Below are positions 24,382 to 31,203 of a stretch of DNA of 31,352 nucleotides, in pieces. Source of the DNA: a virus; the IMG/VR virus record IMGVR_UViG_3300030385_001449, positions 1-31,352 of that record; one strand, 5' to 3'. The notes beneath the pieces were generated by a model. It worked only from the letters and a program-made list of their open reading frames with translations, made no database searches and was not told the DNA's origin. Each line of letters begins with the position of its first letter. The first letter of the stretch is position 1. The position numbers and the translations under genes are program-made.

Positions 24382-24905
24382 TAAAAATACAAGATTATAT
24401 AAAATGTTATGAAAACATGATAAGCAAAGAATTGCGTGAAAAAATTATAAAAGACCCCGGTGATTTTAAAAGGGCTATGATACGTGATGGGGACATATCC
24501 CAAGACAGAAACTGCTACGAGTCAATTTTAAATAAAAAATTTGAGAATTCCATCTATGAAATTGTGGGGAAAATACTGCAAAAATACGGAGATGATTTTA
24601 CTCACTTTTCCACTGGTTTAAATACAGAAGACACTGGTTATCAACATTTACTTTATAAAGGGAGTGAAAAAGGGGAATATAGATTACACGTAGATCATAG
24701 TGATTTAAATCCTAGGGTTTTGAGCTGTTCAATAATATTGAATGATGATTATACGGGAGGGGATTTTTCTTTTTTTAAGGGGGAACATATAATTAATAAA
24801 AAAGCTGGTAGCGCAGTTGTATTTCCCAGCAACTTCTGTTTTCCTCATGCCGTAACTCCTATTACAAACGGGGATCGACATGCGATCATTACATGGATTC
24901 ATTAA
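24378..24905 (+). CDS. prolyl-4-hydroxylase-like 2OG-Fe(II) oxygenase, 175 aa
   Basis: A clear P4H-type core: EYRLHVDHSD (100-109) with His104/Asp106, SIILNDDYTGGDFSFF (118-133), FPHAVTPITNGDRHAIITWI with distal His157 and Arg167. YTGGDFSFF matches the GGxL/F motif after the second core strand. Members of this branch hydroxylate prolyl or other residues of proteins, but the substrate cannot be told here. It starts in an ATGA overlap and its stop lies inside a 12-bp tandem repeat that also forms the next start. Confidence 0.87.
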   Translation: MIKIQDYIKCYENMISKELREKIIKDPGDFKRAMIRDGDISQDRNCYESILNKKFENSIYEIVGKILQKYGDDFTHFSTGLNTEDTGYQHLLYKGSEKGEYRLHVDHSDLNPRVLSCSIILNDDYTGGDFSFFKGEHIINKKAGSAVVFPSNFCFPHAVTPITNGDRHAIITWIH

Positions 24906-24916
24906 TGGATTCATTA
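24893..24916 (+). repeat. 12-bp tandem duplication at a gene junction
   Basis: ATGGATTCATTA occurs twice in tandem (24893-24904 and 24905-24916). It spans the TAA of one oxygenase gene and supplies two in-frame ATGs for the next, creating the TAATG overlap. It probably arose by replication slippage. Confidence 0.85.
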
Positions 24917-25420
24917 ATAGTTAAAAAACATTTTCTTAGTAAAGAATTAATTGATGAGACTATGAAAATAGTTAATGATAATTTGTCAAATAATGTATGG
25001 AAAACAAATTCAAGTTGGGATGAGGATCTGGTGGGAAAAGGAAGCAAAGTTTTTATTTTAAATCTAGTTAATTATGATAAAATTCGTGAAAAATTAGACA
25101 GTGCTTTTAAGCAATCAAATATTTTGCCCAAAGACTACATTTTCATTTCTAATCTTTACCTTTGGCAAACAGGAAGTCACATAACCTTTCACAGTGATTC
25201 GGTTTACGATGCTTCTTGTACAATATATTTAAATGAATTTTGGGACCGCAACTGGGGAGGTCTTTTTTTATGGGAAGATGAAAATAAGAAAATTCACGCT
25301 GAAGCTCCTGAGTTTAATAAAATGGTTTTTAACCCTAAAAATATCTTACACGCTGTGTCGATGATTGCCCCAACAGCGGAAGCCCCAAGAATATCAATTC
25401 AATGTTTTTTTAAATTCTAA
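24905..25420 (+). CDS. prolyl-4-hydroxylase-like 2OG-Fe(II) oxygenase, 171 aa
   Basis: HITFHSD gives His96/Asp98 (numbered from ATG 24905), WGGLFLWEDE the conserved GGxL strand, KMVFNPKNILHAVSMIAP the distal His149, and EAPRISIQCFF the 2-oxoglutarate Arg162, so the active site is complete. I choose ATG 24905 because it forms a TAATG overlap with the upstream stop; ATG 24893 is in frame and would add MDSL. No clear ribosome site is present, so coupling is likely. It is the last gene of the block and overlaps a convergent gene by 4 nt. Confidence 0.86.
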   Translation: MDSLIVKKHFLSKELIDETMKIVNDNLSNNVWKTNSSWDEDLVGKGSKVFILNLVNYDKIREKLDSAFKQSNILPKDYIFISNLYLWQTGSHITFHSDSVYDASCTIYLNEFWDRNWGGLFLWEDENKKIHAEAPEFNKMVFNPKNILHAVSMIAPTAEAPRISIQCFFKF

Positions 25421-25854
25421 GAATAATCGTCATCGAAGTCAATCCACATTTTAGACCAATCTATATAACTTGATGTAGCCGAATTTCCTTCCCAAAAATT
25501 ATCTTCGTCATTGCCGTCCTTTACCCACTCAATTGATGCATTTTCTTTGTAATTAGCGTTATCTAGTTGCGCAGACTTAATTTGTGACATTCTTGTGTCT
25601 GCCCACGCGAGTAATTCCGCTACAGTGGAAGCTGCCACCGCATCCGATGTAGAATTTAAAGCCATATTTCCCGTCATATTTCCGCTGGCGTCCTTGTTTT
25701 GAATTTCATTCTGTCCGAGTAGATCATTCCAAATTACATAATGAATCGTATCAGGAAGAACTGGCATTGCATTTCCTCTATCCACCCAATACATATGATA
25801 GTTATCATCCACTTTTATATAGTCTTTGTTTGCTATTACTATTTGGGTTGCCAT
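25417..25854 (-). CDS. putative tail-fibre accessory protein, 145 aa
   Basis: An acidic protein with MATQIVIANKDYIKVDDNYH at the N-terminus, a central HYVIWNDLLGQNEIQNK and a Trp-rich acidic C-terminus (IDWSKMWIDFDDDYS). It is the last gene after two tail-fibre genes, where fibre chaperones or tip proteins are usually encoded. I do not recognise a family, so this role is by position only. A short gap separates it from the collar-domain gene. Confidence 0.65.
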   Translation of the reverse strand: MATQIVIANKDYIKVDDNYHMYWVDRGNAMPVLPDTIHYVIWNDLLGQNEIQNKDASGNMTGNMALNSTSDAVAASTVAELLAWADTRMSQIKSAQLDNANYKENASIEWVKDGNDEDNFWEGNSATSSYIDWSKMWIDFDDDYS

Positions 25855-25863
25855 TTATTTTTC

Positions 25864-26556
25864 CTAATGTTTTATAATGTAGTTTACCACCACATACGGT
25901 GAAAAAGTGTTGTTTCCCGCTGCCGTTACCGTTCCCGTAATTGTAGAAGTTACTGCCACAGTTCCCGTCATTGTTCCCGCCAAGGTGTGCGAATGAGTGT
26001 GCCCTGTTCCTGATCCTTTAGTAACTATATTCCAGTTCTCTGTTATTCCAACAGGGAGACAGGTGAGAGGGGTACCGCTTTCCAAGCTTCTTTGTAGAAG
26101 CATTCCAGCCTGACCGTCTCTGACCATTGTCGGTTCCCCTGATCCAAGTTGTGTACAAAAATTATGGCAATGGGCAGGCATTTGAGCCTCTGTGAGCGCT
26201 GTATTGTCAATAGATCCCGTTACTGTCACCGCCTGGTTGTTGGTGACAGAATTAGTCGCAGCCTGATTGTTCGTCACCGCCACGGTTACCGTATTGGCAC
26301 CGCCCGTTCCCGCCAAGTTGTAGGTATTGCCGTCATATCCCTGAGGGGTCTTGCCCTGCAATTGCGGAACGTTGAATGTTGTTGAACCGTTGCCCACTCC
26401 GTAAGTGGTGGAAAGAACGACAAATAATTCTGCGTAGGTTGTTCGTGATACAGCAGTTCCGTCACACAAGAGATAGCCGCTAGGGGCTGTAGTTTTTCCC
26501 CAAGGCTTGATTGTGCCCACTTCGCTTCTGTTTGTAAAATCCTGTAGATTAGTCAT
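25864..26556 (-). CDS. tail collar-domain fibre protein, 230 aa
   Basis: IKPWGKTTAPSGYLLCDGTA then SRTTYAELFVVLSTTYGVGN and STTFNVPQLQGKTPQGYD (about 16-75) are the classic Phage_Collar domain. The middle has Thr/Asn/Val repeats (VTNNQAATNSVTNNQAVTV) and the C-terminus FSPYVVVNYIIKH is the usual end of this family. It is a short fibre or fibre-tip protein likely to touch the host surface. It overlaps the preceding fibre gene by 8 nt. Confidence 0.88.
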   Translation of the reverse strand: MTNLQDFTNRSEVGTIKPWGKTTAPSGYLLCDGTAVSRTTYAELFVVLSTTYGVGNGSTTFNVPQLQGKTPQGYDGNTYNLAGTGGANTVTVAVTNNQAATNSVTNNQAVTVTGSIDNTALTEAQMPAHCHNFCTQLGSGEPTMVRDGQAGMLLQRSLESGTPLTCLPVGITENWNIVTKGSGTGHTHSHTLAGTMTGTVAVTSTITGTVTAAGNNTFSPYVVVNYIIKH

Positions 26557-27286
26557 TGTACTTTAACCTCCAACCATTTCCTGAATCATAATATATCAGA
26601 GAAACTGCTGCACTGTTAGTAGAAATTATCATGTCGGCTGCATCTCCTTGAACTTTTTCAGATCCTCCATCAACGGTAATGTTATTGGTTCCCGCATTGC
26701 CATCACCGTCAATTATCTTTACCTGCATTCCAATTGTGGGAGAGGCGGGTAATGTTATGGTAATTGCTCCGCTTGAACAATCACAGATAATATTATCGCC
26801 GTCTGAGGCTGTGTAAGGGGAGTCGCCAGTTGCTTTTTCCACCCATGTTTCGCCTAATCCAGCTAAAGAAAAAATATCGTACCAGTTAGTACCATCAGTA
26901 GCAACTAAACGGTACTTACCATTTACAATACTCATAGTATTGCCTGTGGCTCCTAATCGTGCTGTTATGGCCGCACCACCACTAATATTATTGTAAATTC
27001 CATAAGTTTTTTGTGTAGCGGGAAATTGAATTGTCTGAGCTGCAGAAACAGTCCCTGAAAAAATTAATTGACTTTGTCTAGCTTGGTTGTTGGCCGCGGT
27101 ATCGGGTCCGTCGGCATTGGTTAATGTTATCCCTGTTCCTGTTGTAAGAGCAGGTACTGCATATACACCAGCGATAGCGAATTCAAAAACCTGGGAAAAG
27201 TTATTGTTGGTAATGGTCCCCCAAGTGCCAGAATTTTCTCCCGTTACTTGTAGCTCCGTTCTAAGACCAGTTGAATAAGTTACCAT
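26549..27286 (-). CDS. tail-fibre protein, 245 aa
   Basis: The N-terminus, STGLRTELQVTGENSGTWG, followed by VFEFAIAGVYAV and TGITLTNADGPDTAA, is typical of marine phage fibre proteins that begin with a repeated Thr/Gly-rich shaft. The C-terminal half (GDSPYTASDGDNIICDCSSG, ITITLPASPTIGMQVKIID) looks like a beta-prism or triple-beta segment. It probably forms the shaft to which the collar-domain protein attaches. Preceded by GGAGA and a candidate promoter. Confidence 0.8.
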   Translation of the reverse strand: MVTYSTGLRTELQVTGENSGTWGTITNNNFSQVFEFAIAGVYAVPALTTGTGITLTNADGPDTAANNQARQSQLIFSGTVSAAQTIQFPATQKTYGIYNNISGGAAITARLGATGNTMSIVNGKYRLVATDGTNWYDIFSLAGLGETWVEKATGDSPYTASDGDNIICDCSSGAITITLPASPTIGMQVKIIDGDGNAGTNNITVDGGSEKVQGDAADMIISTNSAAVSLIYYDSGNGWRLKYND

Positions 27287-27302
27287 TTAATCTCCTAAAT
27301 AA

Positions 27303-27331
27303 GTTTTATTGATTATTACTAAGTTTGTCAA
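27303..27331 (-). promoter_or_regulatory. candidate promoter for the tail-fibre genes
   Basis: On the minus strand a perfect -35 box TTGACA (27331-27326) is followed after 17 nt by TAAAAC (27308-27303), a 4/6 match to the -10 box. It falls in the only non-coding gap (27287-27336) of this stretch, just upstream of the fibre gene. The weak -10 lowers confidence. Confidence 0.4.
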
Positions 27332-27336
27332 AACTT

Positions 27337-28134
27337 TTACGCAGCCTTAGTTACTTCTACCCAACTAATAGAACTGTTTGAATCATCAACAACATTCCAA
27401 CTAATAATGTCAAGATCTCCAGTAGAGACTGTACCTCCAACGCCTGTTAAAGTCAAGGTGGAGCTTGCTTCAGTACTTGGATTACCAGGAGAGGCTGTTG
27501 CACTTACCCCTGTTAAAGCATAGGAAGATGTTTGCGTTGCGTCTCCTACTGCTGATGTTGCAGCTTGTCCTGTAGGAGTAGCAATAGCTCCTGCTGCTGG
27601 GGTTACATCGCCTTCGGATGAAGTGAGAGTCGTCCCTGTAACACTAATATTTTGATCCGTGGTGATAGTTTCTTCCCCTAAAGAGGAAGTCAGTCCCGCC
27701 GCTGTCAACGTAACAATACTACCGGCACTCGCAACAGCATCACCAGCAGTAGATGTTAATAAAGTTCCCGTAGGAGCTACTGTCGGACTAGTTGTTACTA
27801 CTACATCCCCCGTACTTGCATCTAATTCTGGTTCTGAAGCCGCAACAATGGTTATTGTTGCATCAGCCGTAATTGAGTATGTTCCAATGGAACTTGTTGC
27901 ACTTACGCCAGTTACAAAAATAGAAGTAAGAACGTCACCTACACTAGATGTAGAGCCTTGTCCCGTTACTGTAATATTAATATCGGCACTCGCAACAGCA
28001 TCACCAGCAGTAGCTGTAGCGCTATCCCCTGTTAAAGCGTAGGAACTTGTTAAGGTTCCCCAAAGATTATCCCCCCAGCCAATCTCTGTTCCTGTGGCTT
28101 GATTATACTCTCGCCCCCAGCCTGAGACAGCCAT
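27337..28134 (-). CDS. repetitive Ser/Thr/Ala-rich virion protein, 265 aa
   Basis: After a short WGREYN/GWGDNLWG N-terminus, residues about 31-245 consist of roughly ten imperfect repeats of about 21 aa with the pattern (V/L)TG-x-(S/T)-(A/T)-(T)-S-x-x-GD-x(4)-A, each probably a pair of beta strands. The C-terminus is WVEVTKAA. This design suits an elongated fibre or Ig-like decoration protein. Its high Ser/Thr content makes it a plausible glycosylation or hydroxylation target, though that is speculation. Some repeats are identical at DNA level. Confidence 0.72.
   Translation of the reverse strand: MAVSGWGREYNQATGTEIGWGDNLWGTLTSSYALTGDSATATAGDAVASADINITVTGQGSTSSVGDVLTSIFVTGVSATSSIGTYSITADATITIVAASEPELDASTGDVVVTTSPTVAPTGTLLTSTAGDAVASAGSIVTLTAAGLTSSLGEETITTDQNISVTGTTLTSSEGDVTPAAGAIATPTGQAATSAVGDATQTSSYALTGVSATASPGNPSTEASSTLTLTGVGGTVSTGDLDIISWNVVDDSNSSISWVEVTKAA
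27723..28013 (-). repeat. two exact 30-bp direct repeats inside the repetitive virion gene
   Basis: The same 30 nt (plus strand begins CGGCACTCGCAACAGCATC and ends AGCAGTAG) occurs at 27723-27752 and 27984-28013. Both copies encode the same GDAVASA-containing part of the repeat unit. Identity at silent positions points to recent duplication or gene conversion. Confidence 0.85.
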
Positions 28135-28145
28135 GATTTATTCTC

Positions 28146-28595
28146 CTATGCGATTCTTAGAATTGCAGCAGTTGCTTCGGCAGCAGGGAACGTAATTGTA
28201 AATGTTCCTGCGGTTGAAGTTTTTACACCACCAAAATCTAAAACACAGACAGATGCATTGGTTGTTAAACCTGTAACAGTTGAACTATTGTAAATTACAG
28301 CAGCTTGTGCTGAAATAGTTGCAGTTGTAAATGATAAGTCTGGTGAAAAATCACACACAGCCGTATCAGTTGATAATACAGGTGTTACTGATGTTAATGC
28401 TCCGCCGCCTTCTGCATAAGTGCCTGAGGCTCCGACTTCATCGGTTTGTTGAAAAACAGTTGTTGCTTTTCCTAATGTCGCTTCACTATCATATAGTGCT
28501 AGTTTAAAAGCGTTCCCTGTCGTGCCCGTAAAATCGTGTAGGGCTTTCAGGATCTCCACTTTAAAACTGTTGCATACAGCTTGAACTATTGCCAT
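28146..28595 (-). CDS. small phage virion protein, 149 aa
   Basis: Begins MAIVQAVCNSFKVEILKALH, with FKLALYDSEATLG and a C-terminal VCVLDFGGVKTSTAGTFTI ending in FPAAEATAAILRIA. I recall this all-beta protein as widespread in marine phage structural modules, commonly called a hypothetical tail or decoration protein. It lies between the repetitive protein and the connector genes, and each gene in this stretch has its own GGAGA-type ribosome site. Confidence 0.78.
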   Translation of the reverse strand: MAIVQAVCNSFKVEILKALHDFTGTTGNAFKLALYDSEATLGKATTVFQQTDEVGASGTYAEGGGALTSVTPVLSTDTAVCDFSPDLSFTTATISAQAAVIYNSSTVTGLTTNASVCVLDFGGVKTSTAGTFTITFPAAEATAAILRIA

Positions 28596-28604
28596 AATAA
28601 TCTC

Positions 28605-29270
28605 CTATGGGTTCCTTGATTCGAGAGGGATACGAATAACGCCGTCCCGAAATTCGTCTCTACGGTCACGCCCCATCTCATATGTGGCAAGAGCCTGTAC
28701 AGACTGATTAAACATTTTATCATAGTATTGTATCATATCTGCTGGACCTTTCAAGTATCCAAGAGCTTGTAAAATACAACCATATAAAAGCACGTTAGGA
28801 GCATTCTGACTTAACCAAGTAGATGTAAAACTACTTGTTAAGCCATCGGGCTTATACGTGAAAGCGAGCTCTACATTAAGAGCAACGTTTGGTGTTGGCG
28901 CGATATAATGAGTGTCTTGATCCCACATAGCATAAAACTTAGGGGTACCTGTTGCCGTTCTATCGGGCCAGTATTCATTCATAAACGAAATATCTTTTTG
29001 AAGCAAGTATGTTCTGTCTGGTTCCGCCGCACTAGCGTCATAAAGTTGCATGTACCTAGTGGCTTGCCAGTCGGAAGGCAATGGTAAAAAAGCGTTTCCT
29101 ATGGTCAATGTAGAATAATCGTATTTACGATAATAATTAAGATCCACGGTACGCATAATTTGATCTTCAATAGAAAGAATAAAAGGCTGAATAATTGCGT
29201 TAGACAAAACATTGGTGTCTGTTTCTGTGTAGTTTCTTACGTTATCTGTTAAATCTGAATATTCGGTCAT
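28605..29270 (-). CDS. head-tail adaptor protein (SU10-adaptor-like), 221 aa
   Basis: YSDLTDNVRNYTETD and IIQPFILSIEDQIMRTVDL at the N-terminus, LPLPSDWQATRYM, and the C-terminal LYGCILQALGYLKGPADMI match the adaptor family that attaches below the portal in podoviruses and related phages. The product would join the portal to the tail nozzle. Its start overlaps the preceding gene by ATGA. Confidence 0.75.
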   Translation of the reverse strand: MTEYSDLTDNVRNYTETDTNVLSNAIIQPFILSIEDQIMRTVDLNYYRKYDYSTLTIGNAFLPLPSDWQATRYMQLYDASAAEPDRTYLLQKDISFMNEYWPDRTATGTPKFYAMWDQDTHYIAPTPNVALNVELAFTYKPDGLTSSFTSTWLSQNAPNVLLYGCILQALGYLKGPADMIQYYDKMFNQSVQALATYEMGRDRRDEFRDGVIRIPLESRNP

Positions 29271-29731
29271 GACGTGGTCACTGTAACATTTCCAGTTCGG
29301 GAGATCAATTGTGTTTTCTTATTGGGTTGTTGCATACTTAATGGCATCATACTTTTTCTGGTACCAACATAACTAGTTCCATTAGCATGATAAGCAGTGA
29401 AAGTTTCATCTAATGTTTGAAAACTATTGACGGCCAATCCATCTCCACCACTGTTATATTGTCCAAGTGGTATTTCATCAGCATTAGTTATAGCAGGTCC
29501 TTGTGGTCCTCCTAAAAAAACTCTTGCAGAAACAACTTGTGGTTTTGCATGTGCTAAAGATTGAGCATCAGTAGGATGATTAGTAGGATTTAATAAAGGG
29601 GATTTAGGCTCGTATTCTGAAGTATGAACCCAGGCCCCTGTCCATTCCTGGACCATTTCATTATAGGGATAAGCTTGTCCATCTCGATCAGAAATACGTA
29701 AAGCAAATCTTCCTGATGAATATCTAGCCAT
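29267..29731 (-). CDS. structural connector-region protein, 154 aa
   Basis: Begins MARYSSGRFALRISDRDGQAY; PYNEMVQEWTGAWVHTSEYEPKSP is a pattern I recall from small proteins encoded between adaptor genes in marine phages. The function is unknown. It lies between two adaptor-type genes, with a TAATG junction upstream and ATGA downstream, so it is probably part of the neck or a minor capsid component. Confidence 0.72.
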   Translation of the reverse strand: MARYSSGRFALRISDRDGQAYPYNEMVQEWTGAWVHTSEYEPKSPLLNPTNHPTDAQSLAHAKPQVVSARVFLGGPQGPAITNADEIPLGQYNSGGDGLAVNSFQTLDETFTAYHANGTSYVGTRKSMMPLSMQQPNKKTQLISRTGNVTVTTS

Positions 29732-30435
29732 TAATATGTTCCTGCCGTTAGGCCTATTTTTGGTACAAAGTGTGAACTTACATTTCCTCTATTAGTATCA
29801 GCGGCTCTTCTAAATTCTTCTTCATATACTATCTTTAAAATTTGCGTTCTTTCAGGCGCATATTTTAAAGCAATATAATAAGCAAGCCCTGCTGTAAGAC
29901 AAGGTAAAAAGGAAAAAGGAATTTCACTGTTATTAGTATAAGCCCCTGAATCTTTCATTCGAAGCATTGCATAAAAAACTACAGTGTAAGCTACATCGGC
30001 CGCAGGATATAAATACAAAGTAGGATTAATAGTTTTTTCAAAATAATATTGTGACGGTCTCCCACCAGAAGTTTTAACTGTATAGTTTAAATAAGTTGAA
30101 CGACCAATAGGAGAACACGAATATTCATTATTATTAGAATCACGAATAACCAAATCTGTAATTTCTACAATTTCAGATGCGGCATTAGCATTTGATCCAT
30201 ATAGAGCTGTTCCCGCTAAACTAGTAACATCCGCCGCAAGTGCAGCAGTTTGCTGTTGTATAGTCCAAAGATTAAGTCCTCTATTAGACCATTCAGCTAA
30301 AAGAAGATTAAGAGAACGACGAGCGGTTTTAAGTTGGTATCCACTACGATCTTGTAAACCGCATCGTTCGAACGCCTCTTCAACTATTTCATCAATAGAT
30401 AAATCAAATGTTGCTGTGCTAGCATAAGTTGGCAT
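29731..30435 (-). CDS. P22 gp4-like tail accessory / adaptor protein, 234 aa
   Basis: SIDEIVEEAFERCGLQDRSG, LKTARRSLNLLLAEWSNRGLNLWT and RPSQYYFEKTINPTLYLYPA fit the P22 gp4 (tail accessory factor) family, which binds the portal and starts tail assembly. The family's helical N-terminus and the Y-P-A-A-D turn are present. It has a clean AGGAGA site before ATG 30435 and heads the connector gene set on the minus strand. Confidence 0.82.
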   Translation of the reverse strand: MPTYASTATFDLSIDEIVEEAFERCGLQDRSGYQLKTARRSLNLLLAEWSNRGLNLWTIQQQTAALAADVTSLAGTALYGSNANAASEIVEITDLVIRDSNNNEYSCSPIGRSTYLNYTVKTSGGRPSQYYFEKTINPTLYLYPAADVAYTVVFYAMLRMKDSGAYTNNSEIPFSFLPCLTAGLAYYIALKYAPERTQILKIVYEEEFRRAADTNRGNVSSHFVPKIGLTAGTY

Positions 30436-30443
30436 ATAATCTC

Positions 30444-30836
30444 CTATTTACCAACTTTTCCACCTTTAGATTTTTTAGTTATTCCACCTTTTTTGTAGCC
30501 TCTGTTGAGTTCGCCTATGACTCTTGACTTCTCGGCTCTTCGATTAGGGTTCATGCGCTCTGCATCAATTCGACCTACTTCTTCTAGTAAATTTCTTCTA
30601 GCTGGACCACCTGTTTGACGTTTGATTACGCCACCTTTTTTCATTCCAACCTTACCGCCTTTTTTCATTCCAGCTTTTCCACCTTTTTTCATTCCTGGTG
30701 CAGTCATTAATTCTGTTGGAACACGTTTAGATCTTTCGCCTACGCCATAGCCTCGTGAATACATCATATCACCTGTACGACCACCCATATTCATTTTTGG
30801 CACTTTAATTTTTTTGTAGTTTTTTTTACCTATCAT
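30444..30836 (-). CDS. Lys/Gly-rich repeat protein, 130 aa
   Basis: A strongly basic protein with three tandem 8-residue units of GMKKGGK(A/V) type (48-71) and more KKGG and KGGK motifs at the C-terminus (115-130). A short charged helix lies between (RRNLLEEVGRIDAERM). Similar MKKGGK proteins are common in marine phages and probably bind nucleic acid, but no function is established to my knowledge. A strong AAAGGAG site precedes ATG 30836. Confidence 0.72.
   Translation of the reverse strand: MIGKKNYKKIKVPKMNMGGRTGDMMYSRGYGVGERSKRVPTELMTAPGMKKGGKAGMKKGGKVGMKKGGVIKRQTGGPARRNLLEEVGRIDAERMNPNRRAEKSRVIGELNRGYKKGGITKKSKGGKVGK
30624..30695 (-). repeat. three tandem 24-bp units encoding GMKKGGK(A/V)
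   Basis: Three 24-nt units lie in tandem within the Lys/Gly-rich gene. They share CCNCCTTTTTTCATTCC on the plus strand and differ mainly in the last codons. They could expand or contract by slippage. Confidence 0.8.
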
Positions 30837-30979
30837 AGTAGATCTCCTTTAATAGATTTGTTTTTCATAATTTATCAGAAGCTTACTATAATTGCCATAC
30901 CTTTTTAAGAGAGCATTCCTACTACCCATAAAACTGTATAACAGGTTAAAAAAAAAGTTACCGGTTCCATTATTGTTAT

Positions 30980-31180
30980 TTAAGAAACTTTCTTAACATT
31001 AATTGCGTTTTCTTTTCCCTTGTTCTCTCCTATCTCGAATTCTATCTCTTCTCCTTCTTGTAATGTACTAATACCTGCTTTTTCTAAAGCCGATACGTGC
31101 AAAAAGACATCCTTGCCTTCCTGTTCAATAAATCCATATCCTTTGGCAGGATTAAACCACTTAATTTTTCCTATAGTCAT
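30980..31180 (-). CDS. cold-shock-domain protein (CspA-like)
   Basis: A 66-aa protein with the complete cold-shock fold: [19 protein letters not shown] holds RNP1 (KGYGFI), [12 protein letters not shown] holds RNP2 (VFLHVS), and the C-terminus is [12 protein letters not shown]. It should bind single-stranded RNA or DNA and could act as an RNA chaperone during infection. It is preceded on the minus strand by a short gap after the partial gene, and a 143-nt gap (30837-30979) separates it from the next gene; I see no convincing promoter or terminator stem in that gap. Confidence 0.93.
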   Translation of the reverse strand: MTIGKIKWFNPAKGYGFIEQEGKDVFLHVSALEKAGISTLQEGEEIEFEIGENKGKENAINVKKVS

Positions 31181-31203
31181 TAGTTTCCTTATAGTTAGTT
31201 ATA

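Noticed and set aside
27723-28013. CRISPR-like array from the spaced identical 30-bp repeats
   Set aside because: Only two exact copies, 261 bp apart, both in frame inside a protein-repeat gene; explained by coding repeats.
27659-28042. 127-aa plus-strand frame antisense to the repetitive virion protein
   Set aside because: Its repeats merely mirror the minus-strand protein repeats; no start signal or independent motif.
30948-30956. Nine-A run (T9 on the minus strand) after the cold-shock gene as a terminator
   Set aside because: No stable stem precedes it on the minus strand; the nearby short palindromes (ACCGGT; TTAAGAAA with a one-base centre) cannot form a proper hairpin next to the T-run.
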